Part shown: positions 35,608 to 44,673 of the stretch, piece by piece
Numbering within the stretch: position 1 is the first letter of the stretch
Layout: every line of letters starts with the position of its first letter
Assembly (NCBI GenBank): GCA_902553315.1
Contig: CACDKN010000002.1
Coordinates: forward strand, 62,001 to 126,000
Reading direction: 5' to 3'
Length of the DNA: 64,000 nucleotides
Source: AG-339-G14 sp902553315
GTDB lineage: Bacteria; Pseudomonadota; Gammaproteobacteria; Magnimaribacterales; AG-339-G14
The notes under the pieces: generated by a model
Seen by the model: only the letters and a program-made list of their open reading frames with translations
Told to the model about the DNA's origin: nothing
Databases searched by the model: none
Translations under genes and position numbers: made by a program

Positions 35608-38415
35608 TTATTGACAAGCCTCACAGTCAGGATCGAGGATAGAGCAGGCTTCTGGTGCCTCCGATCCTTGATTTGCGTTAACTGCATTAAGCTCTAAGTT
35701 AGTAATTGTTGATTTTTCAGAAGTTGTTGCACTCCTTGAACGTAAATAGTAAGTGGTTTTCAGGCCCCTTAACCAAGCCATTTTGTACATTACATCTAAT
35801 TTCTTTCCATTTGGTTCCGAGACATACAAGTTTAGAGATTGACTTTGATCAATCCATTTTTGTCTTCTGGAAGCAGCCTCGATTAACCATTTTGGTTCTA
35901 CTTCAAAAGATGTAGCGAAAATCCTTTTTAATTGATCCGGAACTCTACTTATTTCTTCTAAGCTCCCGTTAAGATTTTTTAAATCGTAGACCATTACTTC
36001 GTCCCACATATCTACTTTTTTGAGGGCGTCAACCAAGTGCATATTAATAATTGTGAATTCTCCCGATAAGTTTGATTTAACAAATAGATTTGAATAGGTA
36101 GGCTCAATTGATTGAGTTAGTCCTGTTATGTTGGCTATTGTTGCGGTAGGCGCTATTGCCATGACATTTGAGTTTCTCATTCCTTGAGTTTTTACGATTT
36201 TTCTCAACTCTTCCCAGTCTAATCTTGAAGAAGTATCTACTTCAATAAATTCTTCCCCTCTATCTTTTTTTAAAATTTCTATCGAATCTAGTGGAAGAAT
36301 TCCTTTGCTCCAGAGAGATCCTTCGAAAGAAGAGTAAGATTCTCTTTCAACTGCTAAATTAGATGACGCTTTAATTGCATAGTAGCTCACCAATTCCATT
36401 GATTCGTCAGCAAATGAAATAGCTTCCTCTGAAGAGTATGGGAGCTCTTTTATATAAAGGGCATCTTGAAAACCCATTATTCCCAATCCAATAGGTCTAT
36501 GTTTTAGATTTGAATTTTCTGCTTGTGGAACTGCGTAATAATTTATATCGATAACGTTGTCGAGCATTCTAATAGCAGTATTTATTGTTTTTTCTAGTTT
36601 CTTTTCATTTAAATCGCCTTTTTCGTCCAGGTGATTTGGTAAATTTATGGAACCCAGGTTGCAAACAGCGATTTCATCCGGAGAAGTGTTTAGAGTAATT
36701 TCTGTACAAAGATTAGAAGAATGAATTACTCCAGTGTGTTGTTGCGGCGATCTCAAATTGCAGGCATCTTTGAAAGTTATCCATGGGTGACCTGTTTCGA
36801 ATAACATCGAAATTATTTTCCTCCACAATTCTTCCGCTTCTACTTCTTTTGATACATTAATTCTTCCTTCTTTTGCTTCCTTCTCATACTCTTCATATCT
36901 TTTTTTGAAAGCAGCTCCGGTTAAGTCATGCAAGTCTGGAGTTTCGTTTGGAGTGAACAAAGTCCATTTTTCTCCATTCATTACTCTTTGCATGAATAAG
37001 TCTGGTATCCAATTTGCTGTATTCATGTCATGAGTTCTTCTTCTATCATCGCCCGTGTTCTTTCGAAGCTCAACAAATTCCTCAATGTCTAGATGCCAAG
37101 TCTCTAAATAAGAACAAACAGCTCCTTTTCTTTTTCCACCCTGATTTACAGCTACGGCAGTATCATTGACTACCTTAAGGAAAGGAACAACTCCCTGAGA
37201 TTTGCCGTTAGTACCTTTGATGTGGGCTCCCATACCTCGAACTGGAGTCCAATCGTTGCCAAGCCCTCCTGCCCACTTGGAAAGCATCGCATTGTCACCG
37301 AGGGCATCATAAATTCCTTTTAAATCATCTGGCACAGTAGTTAAGTAGCACGAAGATAATTGAGAATGAATTGTTCCTGAATTGAAGAGTGTAGGAGTAG
37401 AGCTCATGTAATCAAAAGATGAAAGAAGATCATAAAACTCTATCGCTTTTTCTTCTCTATCTTTTTCTTCAATAGCCAACCCCATTGCCACTCTCATAAA
37501 AAATATTTGAGGCAATTCAAATCTTATTTCGTTTTTGTGAATAAAATACCTGTCATAAAGAGTTTGAAGTCCAAGATAAGAAAATTGGAGATCTCTTTCA
37601 GGTTTTAAACTTTTTCCAAGTTTTTTAAGATTCATCTTTCCTAATTCAGGATTTACTAGTTCTAGCTCAATGGCCTTTTTTATAAAGGCTTCGAGAGATT
37701 TGGGGTAGAGTTTTCCCATTTCTTTTTGCGTTGCATTCTGGGTAATATCTAAAAAGGATAGGGCCTCTGTTCTTAAATTATCTAATAGAATTCTTGAAGT
37801 CGCGAAAGTGTAGTTTGGCTCTATCTCGACTAACGATCTTGATGACAAAATTAGAGCTTCCTTTATTTCATTTTCCGAAGCACCTTCGTATAAATTCTTA
37901 TTTGCTTCTTTTAAAATTGTCTCTGCATTTGTTCCTGATAGACCTTCACAGGCCTCTTTAGCAATAGTTTCTGTCCTTTCAGAGGGACTCAATTTTGGTT
38001 CTTCCTGCGAAATACTTGACTCTTCTTGCCTCAATTTTGTTCTTTCCGCTCTGTACAACACATAAGCTCTAGCCACTTTTAGCTCTTCTGACCTCATAAG
38101 AGCCAATTCAACTTGGTCTTGAATTTCTTCTATGTGGATTGTTCCTCCAGATGGCATTCTTGAAGAAAAAGTGTCGTAAACATTTTGGGAGAGCTGAGCA
38201 ACCTTTTGTTGCACGCTCGAGGAAGCAGCTGCAGCACTGGTATGGACTGCGAGAAATGCCTTTGTTATAGCCACTTCTATTTTTGATCTATCAAAGTCCA
38301 CAACTGAGCCATTTCTCTTAATAACCCTCAAAGTTCCTGGCTCGACGGCGCTAGTAAGCTTATCTTTGCTTAAATCTATGTTTTTTTCTTGTTCTTTTCT
38401 TTCAGAAACGTCCAT
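35608..38415 (-). CDS. nrdA: Ribonucleoside-diphosphate reductase class Ia, alpha subunit
   Basis: A 935-residue catalytic subunit reducing NDPs to dNDPs. The N-terminus carries an ATP-cone (from about residue 27, VIKRNGSVVDFDRSKI) for allosteric control plus extra sequence, so it is longer than E. coli NrdA (761) and like the Pseudomonas type. Active-site residues are visible in SSCYLTTV, SSNLCTEITLN and AVCNLGSINLP, and the redox-active cysteine pair lies in the C-terminal DCEACQ. It is preceded by tandem NrdR boxes. Usual partner: nrdB. Confidence 0.97.
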   Translation of the reverse strand: MDVSERKEQEKNIDLSKDKLTSAVEPGTLRVIKRNGSVVDFDRSKIEVAITKAFLAVHTSAAAASSSVQQKVAQLSQNVYDTFSSRMPSGGTIHIEEIQDQVELALMRSEELKVARAYVLYRAERTKLRQEESSISQEEPKLSPSERTETIAKEACEGLSGTNAETILKEANKNLYEGASENEIKEALILSSRSLVEIEPNYTFATSRILLDNLRTEALSFLDITQNATQKEMGKLYPKSLEAFIKKAIELELVNPELGKMNLKKLGKSLKPERDLQFSYLGLQTLYDRYFIHKNEIRFELPQIFFMRVAMGLAIEEKDREEKAIEFYDLLSSFDYMSSTPTLFNSGTIHSQLSSCYLTTVPDDLKGIYDALGDNAMLSKWAGGLGNDWTPVRGMGAHIKGTNGKSQGVVPFLKVVNDTAVAVNQGGKRKGAVCSYLETWHLDIEEFVELRKNTGDDRRRTHDMNTANWIPDLFMQRVMNGEKWTLFTPNETPDLHDLTGAAFKKRYEEYEKEAKEGRINVSKEVEAEELWRKIISMLFETGHPWITFKDACNLRSPQQHTGVIHSSNLCTEITLNTSPDEIAVCNLGSINLPNHLDEKGDLNEKKLEKTINTAIRMLDNVIDINYYAVPQAENSNLKHRPIGLGIMGFQDALYIKELPYSSEEAISFADESMELVSYYAIKASSNLAVERESYSSFEGSLWSKGILPLDSIEILKKDRGEEFIEVDTSSRLDWEELRKIVKTQGMRNSNVMAIAPTATIANITGLTQSIEPTYSNLFVKSNLSGEFTIINMHLVDALKKVDMWDEVMVYDLKNLNGSLEEISRVPDQLKRIFATSFEVEPKWLIEAASRRQKWIDQSQSLNLYVSEPNGKKLDVMYKMAWLRGLKTTYYLRSRSATTSEKSTITNLELNAVNANQGSEAPEACSILDPDCEACQ

Positions 38416-38443
38416 ATTCTCTCAACTAAACGGATAGCTAATA

Positions 38444-38490
38444 ACCCTAGATATTGTGGATTAAATTCCTAATTACACAAGATACGGTGT
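38444..38490. promoter_or_regulatory. Tandem NrdR boxes upstream of nrdA
   Basis: ACCCTAGATATTGTGG (38444-38459) and ACACAAGATACGGTGT (38475-38490) both fit the NrdR box pattern, a 16-bp dyad with ACAC/GTGT-type ends. They start 31 bp apart, about three helical turns, the characteristic spacing for cooperative NrdR binding. The distal box overlaps the -10 of the nrdA promoter, so binding should repress. Confidence 0.8.
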
Positions 38491-38507
38491 TTTAAAAGAA
38501 AAAGCAA
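38479..38507 (-). promoter_or_regulatory. nrdAB promoter
   Basis: Read on the minus strand, TTGCTT (38507-38502) and TATCTT (38484-38479) are separated by exactly 17 bp. The -10 lies inside the second NrdR box. The leader to the nrdA ATG is about 57 nt. Confidence 0.65.
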
Positions 38508-38539
38508 TAGAATATTTTATGAAATTTAAGTGGATTAAG

Positions 38540-38548
38540 TGTGGATAA
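38540..38548 (-). promoter_or_regulatory. Perfect DnaA box between nrdA and glpK
   Basis: TTATCCACA on the minus strand, a perfect DnaA box, about 33 bp upstream of the nrdA -35. E. coli nrdAB is also controlled by DnaA boxes upstream of its promoter, so cell-cycle coupling of dNTP supply is plausible. The box also lies upstream of a TATAAT (38556-38561) serving glpK. Confidence 0.6.
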
Positions 38549-38555
38549 CTGTATA

Positions 38556-38561
38556 TATAAT
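38556..38561 (+). promoter_or_regulatory. -10 element of glpK
   Basis: A perfect TATAAT ends 7 bp before the glpK ATG, so a start at the usual distance would give a leaderless or nearly leaderless mRNA. No Shine-Dalgarno is visible. The -35 is weak. Confidence 0.45.
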
Positions 38562-38568
38562 GATGTAG

Positions 38569-40023
38569 ATGGAAAATTATTTTCTAGCTATCGATCAAGG
38601 TACAACAAGCACAAGAACGGTGCTTTACGATTCAAATTTTACAGTATTAGATCAAAACCAAATTGAGATAACACAGCACTATCCAAAACCAGGATATGTT
38701 GAACACGATGCCCAAGAAATATGGGATAAAACATTTTTAACTATTTCCTCATTGTTAGAAAAGAATGGATTGGAAGCATCACAGGTAATTTCAATTGGCA
38801 TAACCAACCAAAGAGAAACTATTGTAGGTTGGGACCAAAAAACGGGCAAACCGATTGGGAGAGCAATAGTTTGGCAGGATAAAAGAACAACAAATTATTG
38901 TAAGACTCTTCAAAATCAAGGCGTCGAGAAGGAAGTTATTGAAAAAACTGGATTGTTGCTTGATCCATATTTTTCTGCATCAAAATTGAGATGGATAAAC
39001 AATCACTTTAAAGAAGAAATTGCAAATAAAAATATTTTATTTGGAACCATTGACACTTTCCTCTTATGGAAATTAACGGAAGGCGCTGTTTATGCTACTG
39101 ATGTCTCAAACGCGGCGAGAACTTCTTTGCTAAATATATCAACCTTAGACTGGGACCAAGACCTGATCAAATTATTTGAATTAGAAAAGATTAACTTACC
39201 TGAAATTAAAAAAAATGCGGATGACTTTGGATCGACGACATTGTTCGGCGGCAAAATAAAGATTTCTGGGATGGCAGGGGATCAACAAGCAGCTTTATTT
39301 GGTCAGACATGCTTCGAAGCAGGAGATATAAAAAGCACTTATGGCACCGGTTGTTTTCTAATTCTAAACACTGGCAACCAAATTTTGAGATCTCAAAATA
39401 AGCTTTTAACTACTATAGGCTATAAAATTGATCAAGAAGTTGTATATGCTTTGGAAGGTAGTATTTTTATTGCGGGTGCATTAATTCAATGGTTGAGAGA
39501 TAAAATGAATTTTTTTACATCCGCGCCTGAATCCGAAGCTTTAGCAAAAACCGCAAACGAAAATTCTGAATTAATTATCGTACCTTCTTTTACTGGTTTA
39601 GGAGCACCTTTTTGGAATCCCGACATTAAAGGCTCAATCCAAGGAATTTCTTTAGATACGACTCAGCAAGATATTATTTTAGCCAGTTTAGAGGCGATAG
39701 CTTTTCAGTCAAAGGATCTTATAGAAGCTATCAAACAAGACGGAGCAGAAATTAATTCGATAAAAATTGATGGCGGCATGGCTAATAATGATTTTTTTGT
39801 TCAAATTCTGTCTGATGTTCTTGACGTAAGCGTGCAACGCCCAAAAAACATAGAAAGCACAGCACTTGGAGCTGCATTTTTTGCGGGAATAGGATCAGGC
39901 CATGTCAAATTTGATGAATTACCCGACATTTGGAAAAGGGATAAAATTTTCAATTCCGAGAAATCTTACGATGCCAAATATTCTTCTTACTTAGAAGCTC
40001 TTAATGCCTCAATTAATAAGTAA
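38569..40023 (+). CDS. glpK: Glycerol kinase
   Basis: A 484-residue FGGY kinase phosphorylating glycerol to glycerol-3-phosphate. It shows FLAIDQGTTSTRTVLYD, GITNQRETIVGWD, AIVWQDKRT, the ADP-binding TYGTGCFLILNTG and IDGGMANNDFFVQ, and the length is near that of E. coli GlpK (502). Divergent from nrdA and overlapping the convergent argF by 15 bp. No glpF or glpD lies alongside. With the GDPD at 33.6-34.4 kb it suggests use of glycerol-derived substrates. Confidence 0.96.
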   Translation: MENYFLAIDQGTTSTRTVLYDSNFTVLDQNQIEITQHYPKPGYVEHDAQEIWDKTFLTISSLLEKNGLEASQVISIGITNQRETIVGWDQKTGKPIGRAIVWQDKRTTNYCKTLQNQGVEKEVIEKTGLLLDPYFSASKLRWINNHFKEEIANKNILFGTIDTFLLWKLTEGAVYATDVSNAARTSLLNISTLDWDQDLIKLFELEKINLPEIKKNADDFGSTTLFGGKIKISGMAGDQQAALFGQTCFEAGDIKSTYGTGCFLILNTGNQILRSQNKLLTTIGYKIDQEVVYALEGSIFIAGALIQWLRDKMNFFTSAPESEALAKTANENSELIIVPSFTGLGAPFWNPDIKGSIQGISLDTTQQDIILASLEAIAFQSKDLIEAIKQDGAEINSIKIDGGMANNDFFVQILSDVLDVSVQRPKNIESTALGAAFFAGIGSGHVKFDELPDIWKRDKIFNSEKSYDAKYSSYLEALNASINK

Positions 40024-40905
40024 ATACTCGAGTAATGCTTGTTGTACGTGGAGTCTGTTCTCTGCTTGAGACCATACTTTGCTTTTATCATGATCTAACA
40101 TGTCAATTGACACTTCTTCCCCTCGATGGGCAGGGAGACAATGAAGAAAAATAGCTTCTGAATCAGCTAATTCCATGCAGGATGGGTCGATAGAATAGCC
40201 TTCAAATATTTTTAATTTTTCATGAGTTTGTTTTTCAGAGTGCATAGACGTCCATACATCTGTGGTAACGATTTTTGCCCCTTTTAGAGCTTCTTCTTTT
40301 GTCTTTGTTAAAATTAGGTTGTTTTTTTGTGTTTTTATAATTTCTGGTTTTGGTTCAAACCCTTTTGGACAAAAGATGTTAAACGAAAAGTTAAATAAAT
40401 TTGCAGCTTCTATATAAGAATTACAAACGTTGTTGCTGTCGCCTATCCAAGCCACTTTTGAAACATCTAAGTTACCCTGACATTCCTTAAAAGTCATTAG
40501 ATCGGCCAAAATTTGGCAAGGATGATAGAGGTCGCTGAGGCCATTTATGACTGGTACAGAAGAGTTTTGACTGAAAATCTCTAGTAATTCATGACTAGCT
40601 GTTCTAATGACAATGGCGTCAAGCATCGAAGATAGGACTTTAGCTGTATCTGAAACTGGCTCGCCTCTGGACATTTGCAACTCTGAGTTGGATAGAAAAA
40701 TAGAATTTCCTCCAAGTTTTTGCATCCCAATTTCAAATGAGACTCTAGTGCGAGTAGAGGGTTTTTCAAAAACTAAACCAAGGGACTTGTTGTCCAAAGA
40801 ATTAGGTAATTTGTCCAAAGATTTTAGTTCCAAACCTCTATCAATAATTGAGGAGAGCTCTTCTTTTGAAAAGTTATGGAAATTTAAAAAATGTTTTGGT
40901 GACAT
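40009..40905 (-). CDS. argF: Ornithine carbamoyltransferase
   Basis: A 298-residue transcarbamylase making citrulline from ornithine and carbamoyl phosphate in arginine synthesis. It has the carbamoyl-phosphate motif KPSTRTRVSFE, DLYHPCQILADLMT, WIGDSNNVCNS and the HCLPAHRGEEV ornithine loop. It is the only arginine gene here, divergent from serA and convergent with glpK. Confidence 0.95.
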   Translation of the reverse strand: MSPKHFLNFHNFSKEELSSIIDRGLELKSLDKLPNSLDNKSLGLVFEKPSTRTRVSFEIGMQKLGGNSIFLSNSELQMSRGEPVSDTAKVLSSMLDAIVIRTASHELLEIFSQNSSVPVINGLSDLYHPCQILADLMTFKECQGNLDVSKVAWIGDSNNVCNSYIEAANLFNFSFNIFCPKGFEPKPEIIKTQKNNLILTKTKEEALKGAKIVTTDVWTSMHSEKQTHEKLKIFEGYSIDPSCMELADSEAIFLHCLPAHRGEEVSIDMLDHDKSKVWSQAENRLHVQQALLEYLLIN

Positions 40906-40948
40906 TGTAGATGCGTTATAGAATTGTTTCTCTTCTGAATTTAATTAC

Positions 40949-42139
40949 ATGAATTTTAAAGTAAAAACATACAATGCCATAGCTGAAACAGGCATTTCTC
41001 TTTTAAATGAATCTAAGTTCGATGTCTCAGAGGAACTTAAATCGCCGGATGCATTATTACTTAGAAGTTTTAAATTGACTGAAGAAGATTTAGAAAGTTC
41101 GCTCAAAGCTATTGCGAGAGCTGGCGCGGGAGTAAATAATGTCCCTGTCCAGCACTGTTCAAAAAATGGTGTTGTTGTCTTTAATACACCTGGAGCGAAT
41201 GCAAATGCAGTAAAAGAGATTGTTTTAGCTGCTTTGTTACTATCATCTAGAGGTATCTATAGTGGAGCAAATTATATAAATGCTATTGACGGAGTAGATG
41301 CAACGAATTTAAAAGGTCACATAGAACAAGGAAAGAAAGATTTTAAGGGAAGAGAGCTTAAAGACGCTACTCTGGGCGTAATTGGTATGGGCGCAATTGG
41401 ATCTAAGGTTGCGGACATGGGGGTTATGTTGGGGATGGAAGTTATTGGCTACGATCCTGCAATATCCGTAGAAGCAGCATGGAAATTACCAAATTTAGTT
41501 GCAAGAAGAGAAGATATCGAAACGGTTTTTTCAGAATCTGATTATTTAACTCTTCATATACCTGCCATTGAAGAAACCAAAAACTTGGTTAATGAAGATC
41601 TACTAATTAAAGCTAAAAAAGGTTTAAAATTAATCAACTTTGCTAGAGATGAAATTGTTGACTCAACCGCTGTTATAAAGTCTCTTGATTCAGGAAAATT
41701 GGGAGGTTATGTTACTGATTTTGCTGATTTAGATTTAATAGATAGGGCCAAATCTCATGGCGACGTGATAATTCTTCCTCATATCGGAGCTAGCACTCGT
41801 CAAGCGGAGGAAAATTGCTCTTTAATGGCAGCAGAACAACTTATTGATTTTTTAGAAAATGGAAATATAAAAAATTCCGTTAATTTTCCCGAGTTAATTG
41901 AACCTAGAAGATCCAAGTTTCGAATTACTCTTTCAAATAATAATATTGCTGGAATGATTGGACAGATGACAACGATTCTTGCTGAAAATAACTTAAATAT
42001 TTTAAATATGGTGAATAAAAGTAAAGGGGAAATTGCCTACAATGTTATAGATGTAGATTCTGAGCCTTCAAAAAATGTAATAGAAGGTTTATCAAAGCTA
42101 GACGGAGTTATTACAGTGAGGATTCTCAGTGATGGATAA
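40949..42139 (+). CDS. serA: D-3-phosphoglycerate dehydrogenase (short, with ACT domain)
   Basis: A 396-residue D-2-hydroxyacid dehydrogenase with the NAD motif GVIGMGAIGSKVADMG, FNTPGANANAVKEIVLAALL, NFARDEIVDSTA (catalytic Arg) and ILPHIGASTRQAEENC (catalytic His). A C-terminal ACT domain (about residues 320-396, NIAGMIGQMTTILAENNLNIL) points to SerA, with possible serine feedback, rather than other dehydrogenases of the family. It catalyses the first step of serine synthesis. It overlaps the following SDR by a few bp. Confidence 0.88.
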   Translation: MNFKVKTYNAIAETGISLLNESKFDVSEELKSPDALLLRSFKLTEEDLESSLKAIARAGAGVNNVPVQHCSKNGVVVFNTPGANANAVKEIVLAALLLSSRGIYSGANYINAIDGVDATNLKGHIEQGKKDFKGRELKDATLGVIGMGAIGSKVADMGVMLGMEVIGYDPAISVEAAWKLPNLVARREDIETVFSESDYLTLHIPAIEETKNLVNEDLLIKAKKGLKLINFARDEIVDSTAVIKSLDSGKLGGYVTDFADLDLIDRAKSHGDVIILPHIGASTRQAEENCSLMAAEQLIDFLENGNIKNSVNFPELIEPRRSKFRITLSNNNIAGMIGQMTTILAENNLNILNMVNKSKGEIAYNVIDVDSEPSKNVIEGLSKLDGVITVRILSDG

Positions 42140-42887
42140 ACCAGTTGCCATAGTTACGGGTGCAAGCAGAGGGGTAGGCGAAGCAGTTGCAATTTTACTT
42201 GCAGAAAAAGGATGGAACTTAACTTTGACTTGCTCAAGTTCACTGAAAGAGGCAAAAAAAGTAGCAGAAAAATGTAATGAATTAGGTTCAGAGACTTTAG
42301 TTATCGCAGCCGACGTATCAAACGAAGAAAAGTGTAAAGATACAGTGCAAAGTACTTTGGAAAAATGGGATAGATTGGACTCCTTAATTAACAATGCTGG
42401 TACAACAGTCTTCAATCCCCACGATAAACTTGATGGGTTGAGCACCGAAGACTTTATAAAAATTTACAAAACCAATACTGTTGGTCCTTATATGATGATT
42501 AAAGAATCAGAAGAATATTTAAGGAAAAGTTCTATCGCATCAGTTGTAAATATTGCCTCAATAGCTGGACTAATTGGTGTGGGAAGTTCAGTAGCATATG
42601 TAGCTTCTAAAGGAGCTTTGGTTATGATGACGAAGTCTCTTGCAAAGGCGCTTGGACCAATCAGAATTAATGCAATTTGCCCTGGATTCATTGAAGGTGA
42701 GTGGCTGAGATCAGGTCTTGGAGACGAAGCCTATGATTTTACAAAAAATGCTATTGAGGCAAGCACACCTTTAAGCATGGTTTGTAATCCTGAGAAGGTA
42801 GCTAAGGGTGTTTGGTTTTTTATAGAAGACGCAGTTGCAACCACAGGTGAAACTTTGGTTCTGGATGGTGGATTCCACTTGAAATAA
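42132..42887 (+). CDS. Short-chain dehydrogenase/reductase (FabG-like)
   Basis: A 251-residue SDR with TGASRGVGEA, NNAGTT, the catalytic Ser in NIASIAGL, YVASK and the C-terminal GETLVLDGGFHLK typical of FabG-like oxidoreductases. It is probably NAD(P)-dependent; the substrate is unknown. I take ATG at 42132; an in-frame GTG directly before it (42129) is possible. It overlaps serA by 8 bp. No other fatty-acid synthesis gene is near. Confidence 0.82.
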   Translation: MDKPVAIVTGASRGVGEAVAILLAEKGWNLTLTCSSSLKEAKKVAEKCNELGSETLVIAADVSNEEKCKDTVQSTLEKWDRLDSLINNAGTTVFNPHDKLDGLSTEDFIKIYKTNTVGPYMMIKESEEYLRKSSIASVVNIASIAGLIGVGSSVAYVASKGALVMMTKSLAKALGPIRINAICPGFIEGEWLRSGLGDEAYDFTKNAIEASTPLSMVCNPEKVAKGVWFFIEDAVATTGETLVLDGGFHLK

Positions 42888-43271
42888 GTTTAAAGTGGTA
42901 TAAAAGAATCATATTGAAAAAAATTAATATTTTAAAAAAAAAATCAATCAAATTTTTTATTTTTTTAGATTAAATGTTGATAAAAAATTTTCTCTTTAGA
43001 AATTATCAACCAATTCTTTTAAAAGTTACACACAAATAAATGCTTTTGTTCCAAACGAATAAATAAATAAAAGAGAATTGCACTTTTATTGAACACTATA
43101 TTATAAACATTGTAAAGTACTGATTTTGCTGACTTTTTTATATTGATCAATTTTTAACCAATCTATTAAAACCCTTTTTATATTAAGCATTTAGAAGAAT
43201 TAAATGATTTTATCCAAAGAGTTATCCACAGAAACTGTGGATAAAAAAAATGCTTTTGTTAGCATAATTCA
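42888..43271. other. 384-bp A+T-rich intergenic region with DnaA-box cluster (possible oriC or DnaA titration site)
   Basis: The longest gene-free stretch in the window. It has long A and T runs (for example around 42,920-42,970), two perfect DnaA boxes in inverted orientation (TTATCCACA 43222-43230 and TGTGGATAA 43236-43244, forming a 10-bp dyad around AAA), and one-mismatch boxes at 43210-43218 (TTATCCAAA), 42975-42983 and 43026-43034. A 13-bp direct repeat AAATGCTTTTGTT occurs at 43038-43050 and 43248-43260. One GATC is at 43145. This fits a small replication origin or a DnaA-binding control region of ung. No dnaA, dnaN or mnmG is nearby. Confidence 0.45.
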
Positions 43272-43940
43272 ATGGTTTTAAATCTGCCAAAAAATTGGGA
43301 ATACTTTTTGAAAGGAAGAGATATAGAAAAGTCACTGTTATCAATTAAATCCTTATTAGAGAAAGAAAAAAAATTAGGAAAGGAAATTTATCCAAGTACT
43401 GAAAATATATTTCGAGCTTTGGAGTTAGTAAGCCCAGGAGATGTCAAAGTAGTTATTGTAGGTCAAGATCCTTATCATGATATTAATCAAGCAAATGGGC
43501 TGGCCTTTTCAGTTAACAAAAATAATACGATTCCACCCTCACTGAAAAATATTTATAGTGAAATCAAAAGAGATCTTAACTCTGAGACATTGCAAAATGG
43601 AGATCTAACTCAAATTGCAAAACAAGGCGTCTTATTTTTGAATTCCGTGTTAACAGTGGAGGCTCATAAACCTGGTTCACATGTAAATATAGGATGGCAA
43701 GAAATTACTGACTCTATAATTTCTCTTTTGAGTTCAGAAAAAAATATTGTATTTATGCTTTGGGGAAATTTTGCCCAGTTAAAAGAAAAATTTATAGATT
43801 TAAATTCTAATCTTGTTCTTAAAACATCCCATCCTTCACCCTTATCGGCTTATAGAGGTTTTACAGGGTCTCGACCTTTTAGCAAAAGTAATAAATTTTT
43901 AAAATCCAAAGGAAAAAAGATCATTGATTGGAGTTTGTAG
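43272..43940 (+). CDS. ung: Uracil-DNA glycosylase
   Basis: A 222-residue family 1 UDG that removes uracil from DNA. Visible are the water-activating motif GQDPYHDINQANGLAFSV, FLNSVLTVEAHKPGSH, FMLWGNFAQ and the DNA-intercalation loop HPSPLSAYRGF. The length is close to E. coli Ung (229). It lies directly after the DnaA-box region and ends 1 bp before the convergent ygfZ stop. Confidence 0.97.
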   Translation: MVLNLPKNWEYFLKGRDIEKSLLSIKSLLEKEKKLGKEIYPSTENIFRALELVSPGDVKVVIVGQDPYHDINQANGLAFSVNKNNTIPPSLKNIYSEIKRDLNSETLQNGDLTQIAKQGVLFLNSVLTVEAHKPGSHVNIGWQEITDSIISLLSSEKNIVFMLWGNFAQLKEKFIDLNSNLVLKTSHPSPLSAYRGFTGSRPFSKSNKFLKSKGKKIIDWSL

Positions 43941-43941
43941 C

Positions 43942-44637
43942 TTAAAATTGACGAGAAATAGAAATTGCTTCTCCTTCTTTACTATATATTTGGTCCAAAG
44001 AAAGATTTTTATTCTTTAAAAAAATTAGACTTTCAATATCTGTTCTTGAAGCGAGTTTACCAATAATATTTTTTTCTAAGTTGTATAAATTATCTCCTTC
44101 TTCAATATTTTTTAATGCAATTGATTCGGTCAAAAACATGGCTGATTTTAATTTTGCTCTGTAATGCATCCTTGCTACAACTTCTTGGCCCGTATAACAA
44201 CCTTTGTCAAAATTTATTATGTCTTGATTCTGATAATTTAGGTCGTGAGGAGTAAAGGTTTCAGATGTGTAATTAGTAATTTCACAAAGACCGGACAGAA
44301 TACAATTTTTTCTCCAAACGCCTAATTCGACTAAATTAATTTTTTCAGATACCTTTTCTGGGAGTGATATCTCGGACTTATAAAAAACTTTGAATTTTTC
44401 AAGAGTTTTCAAAGTTTTTTTAAGCAAGCTTTCATCAACATATAACTCAAAACAAGAATCTTCTGGTCTTCTGATCCAAATTAATGAAATAACTCTTCCT
44501 TTGACGTTACAAAGAGCGTTCTTTTGAAAAGTGCTGTCATTAGATAATTCTAAGTCGTTAGAAAGTTGACCTTGAAGGAATGTAAAAGCATCATTTCCTT
44601 GAATTCTTATAAGTTTGTGACTTGAAGATATTTCCAT
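43942..44637 (-). CDS. ygfZ: tRNA-modifying / Fe-S cluster folate-binding protein YgfZ
   Basis: A GcvT-like folate-binding protein that helps repair or assemble certain Fe-S enzymes such as MiaB. The signature KGCYTGQEVVARMHYR is present, with the N-terminal LIRIQGNDAFTFLQGQLSND. I choose ATG at 44637; an in-frame TTG at 44655 would add six residues. It is divergent from sdhE, the usual gammaproteobacterial pair. At about 231 residues it is shorter than E. coli YgfZ (326), with a reduced middle. Confidence 0.88.
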   Translation of the reverse strand: MEISSSHKLIRIQGNDAFTFLQGQLSNDLELSNDSTFQKNALCNVKGRVISLIWIRRPEDSCFELYVDESLLKKTLKTLEKFKVFYKSEISLPEKVSEKINLVELGVWRKNCILSGLCEITNYTSETFTPHDLNYQNQDIINFDKGCYTGQEVVARMHYRAKLKSAMFLTESIALKNIEEGDNLYNLEKNIIGKLASRTDIESLIFLKNKNLSLDQIYSKEGEAISISRQF

Positions 44638-44673
44638 ACTCTTATATTTTAACAATGTTAAGTTGATAAACCC

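Noticed and set aside
42974..43039. Short 21-codon ORF in the A+T-rich gap
   Set aside because: No ribosome binding site, low-complexity A+T-driven composition and no recognisable sequence.
43222..43244. Perfect hairpin upstream of ung as an intrinsic terminator
   Set aside because: It is followed by A residues on the plus strand and has no T-tract on either strand. The arms are exact DnaA boxes.
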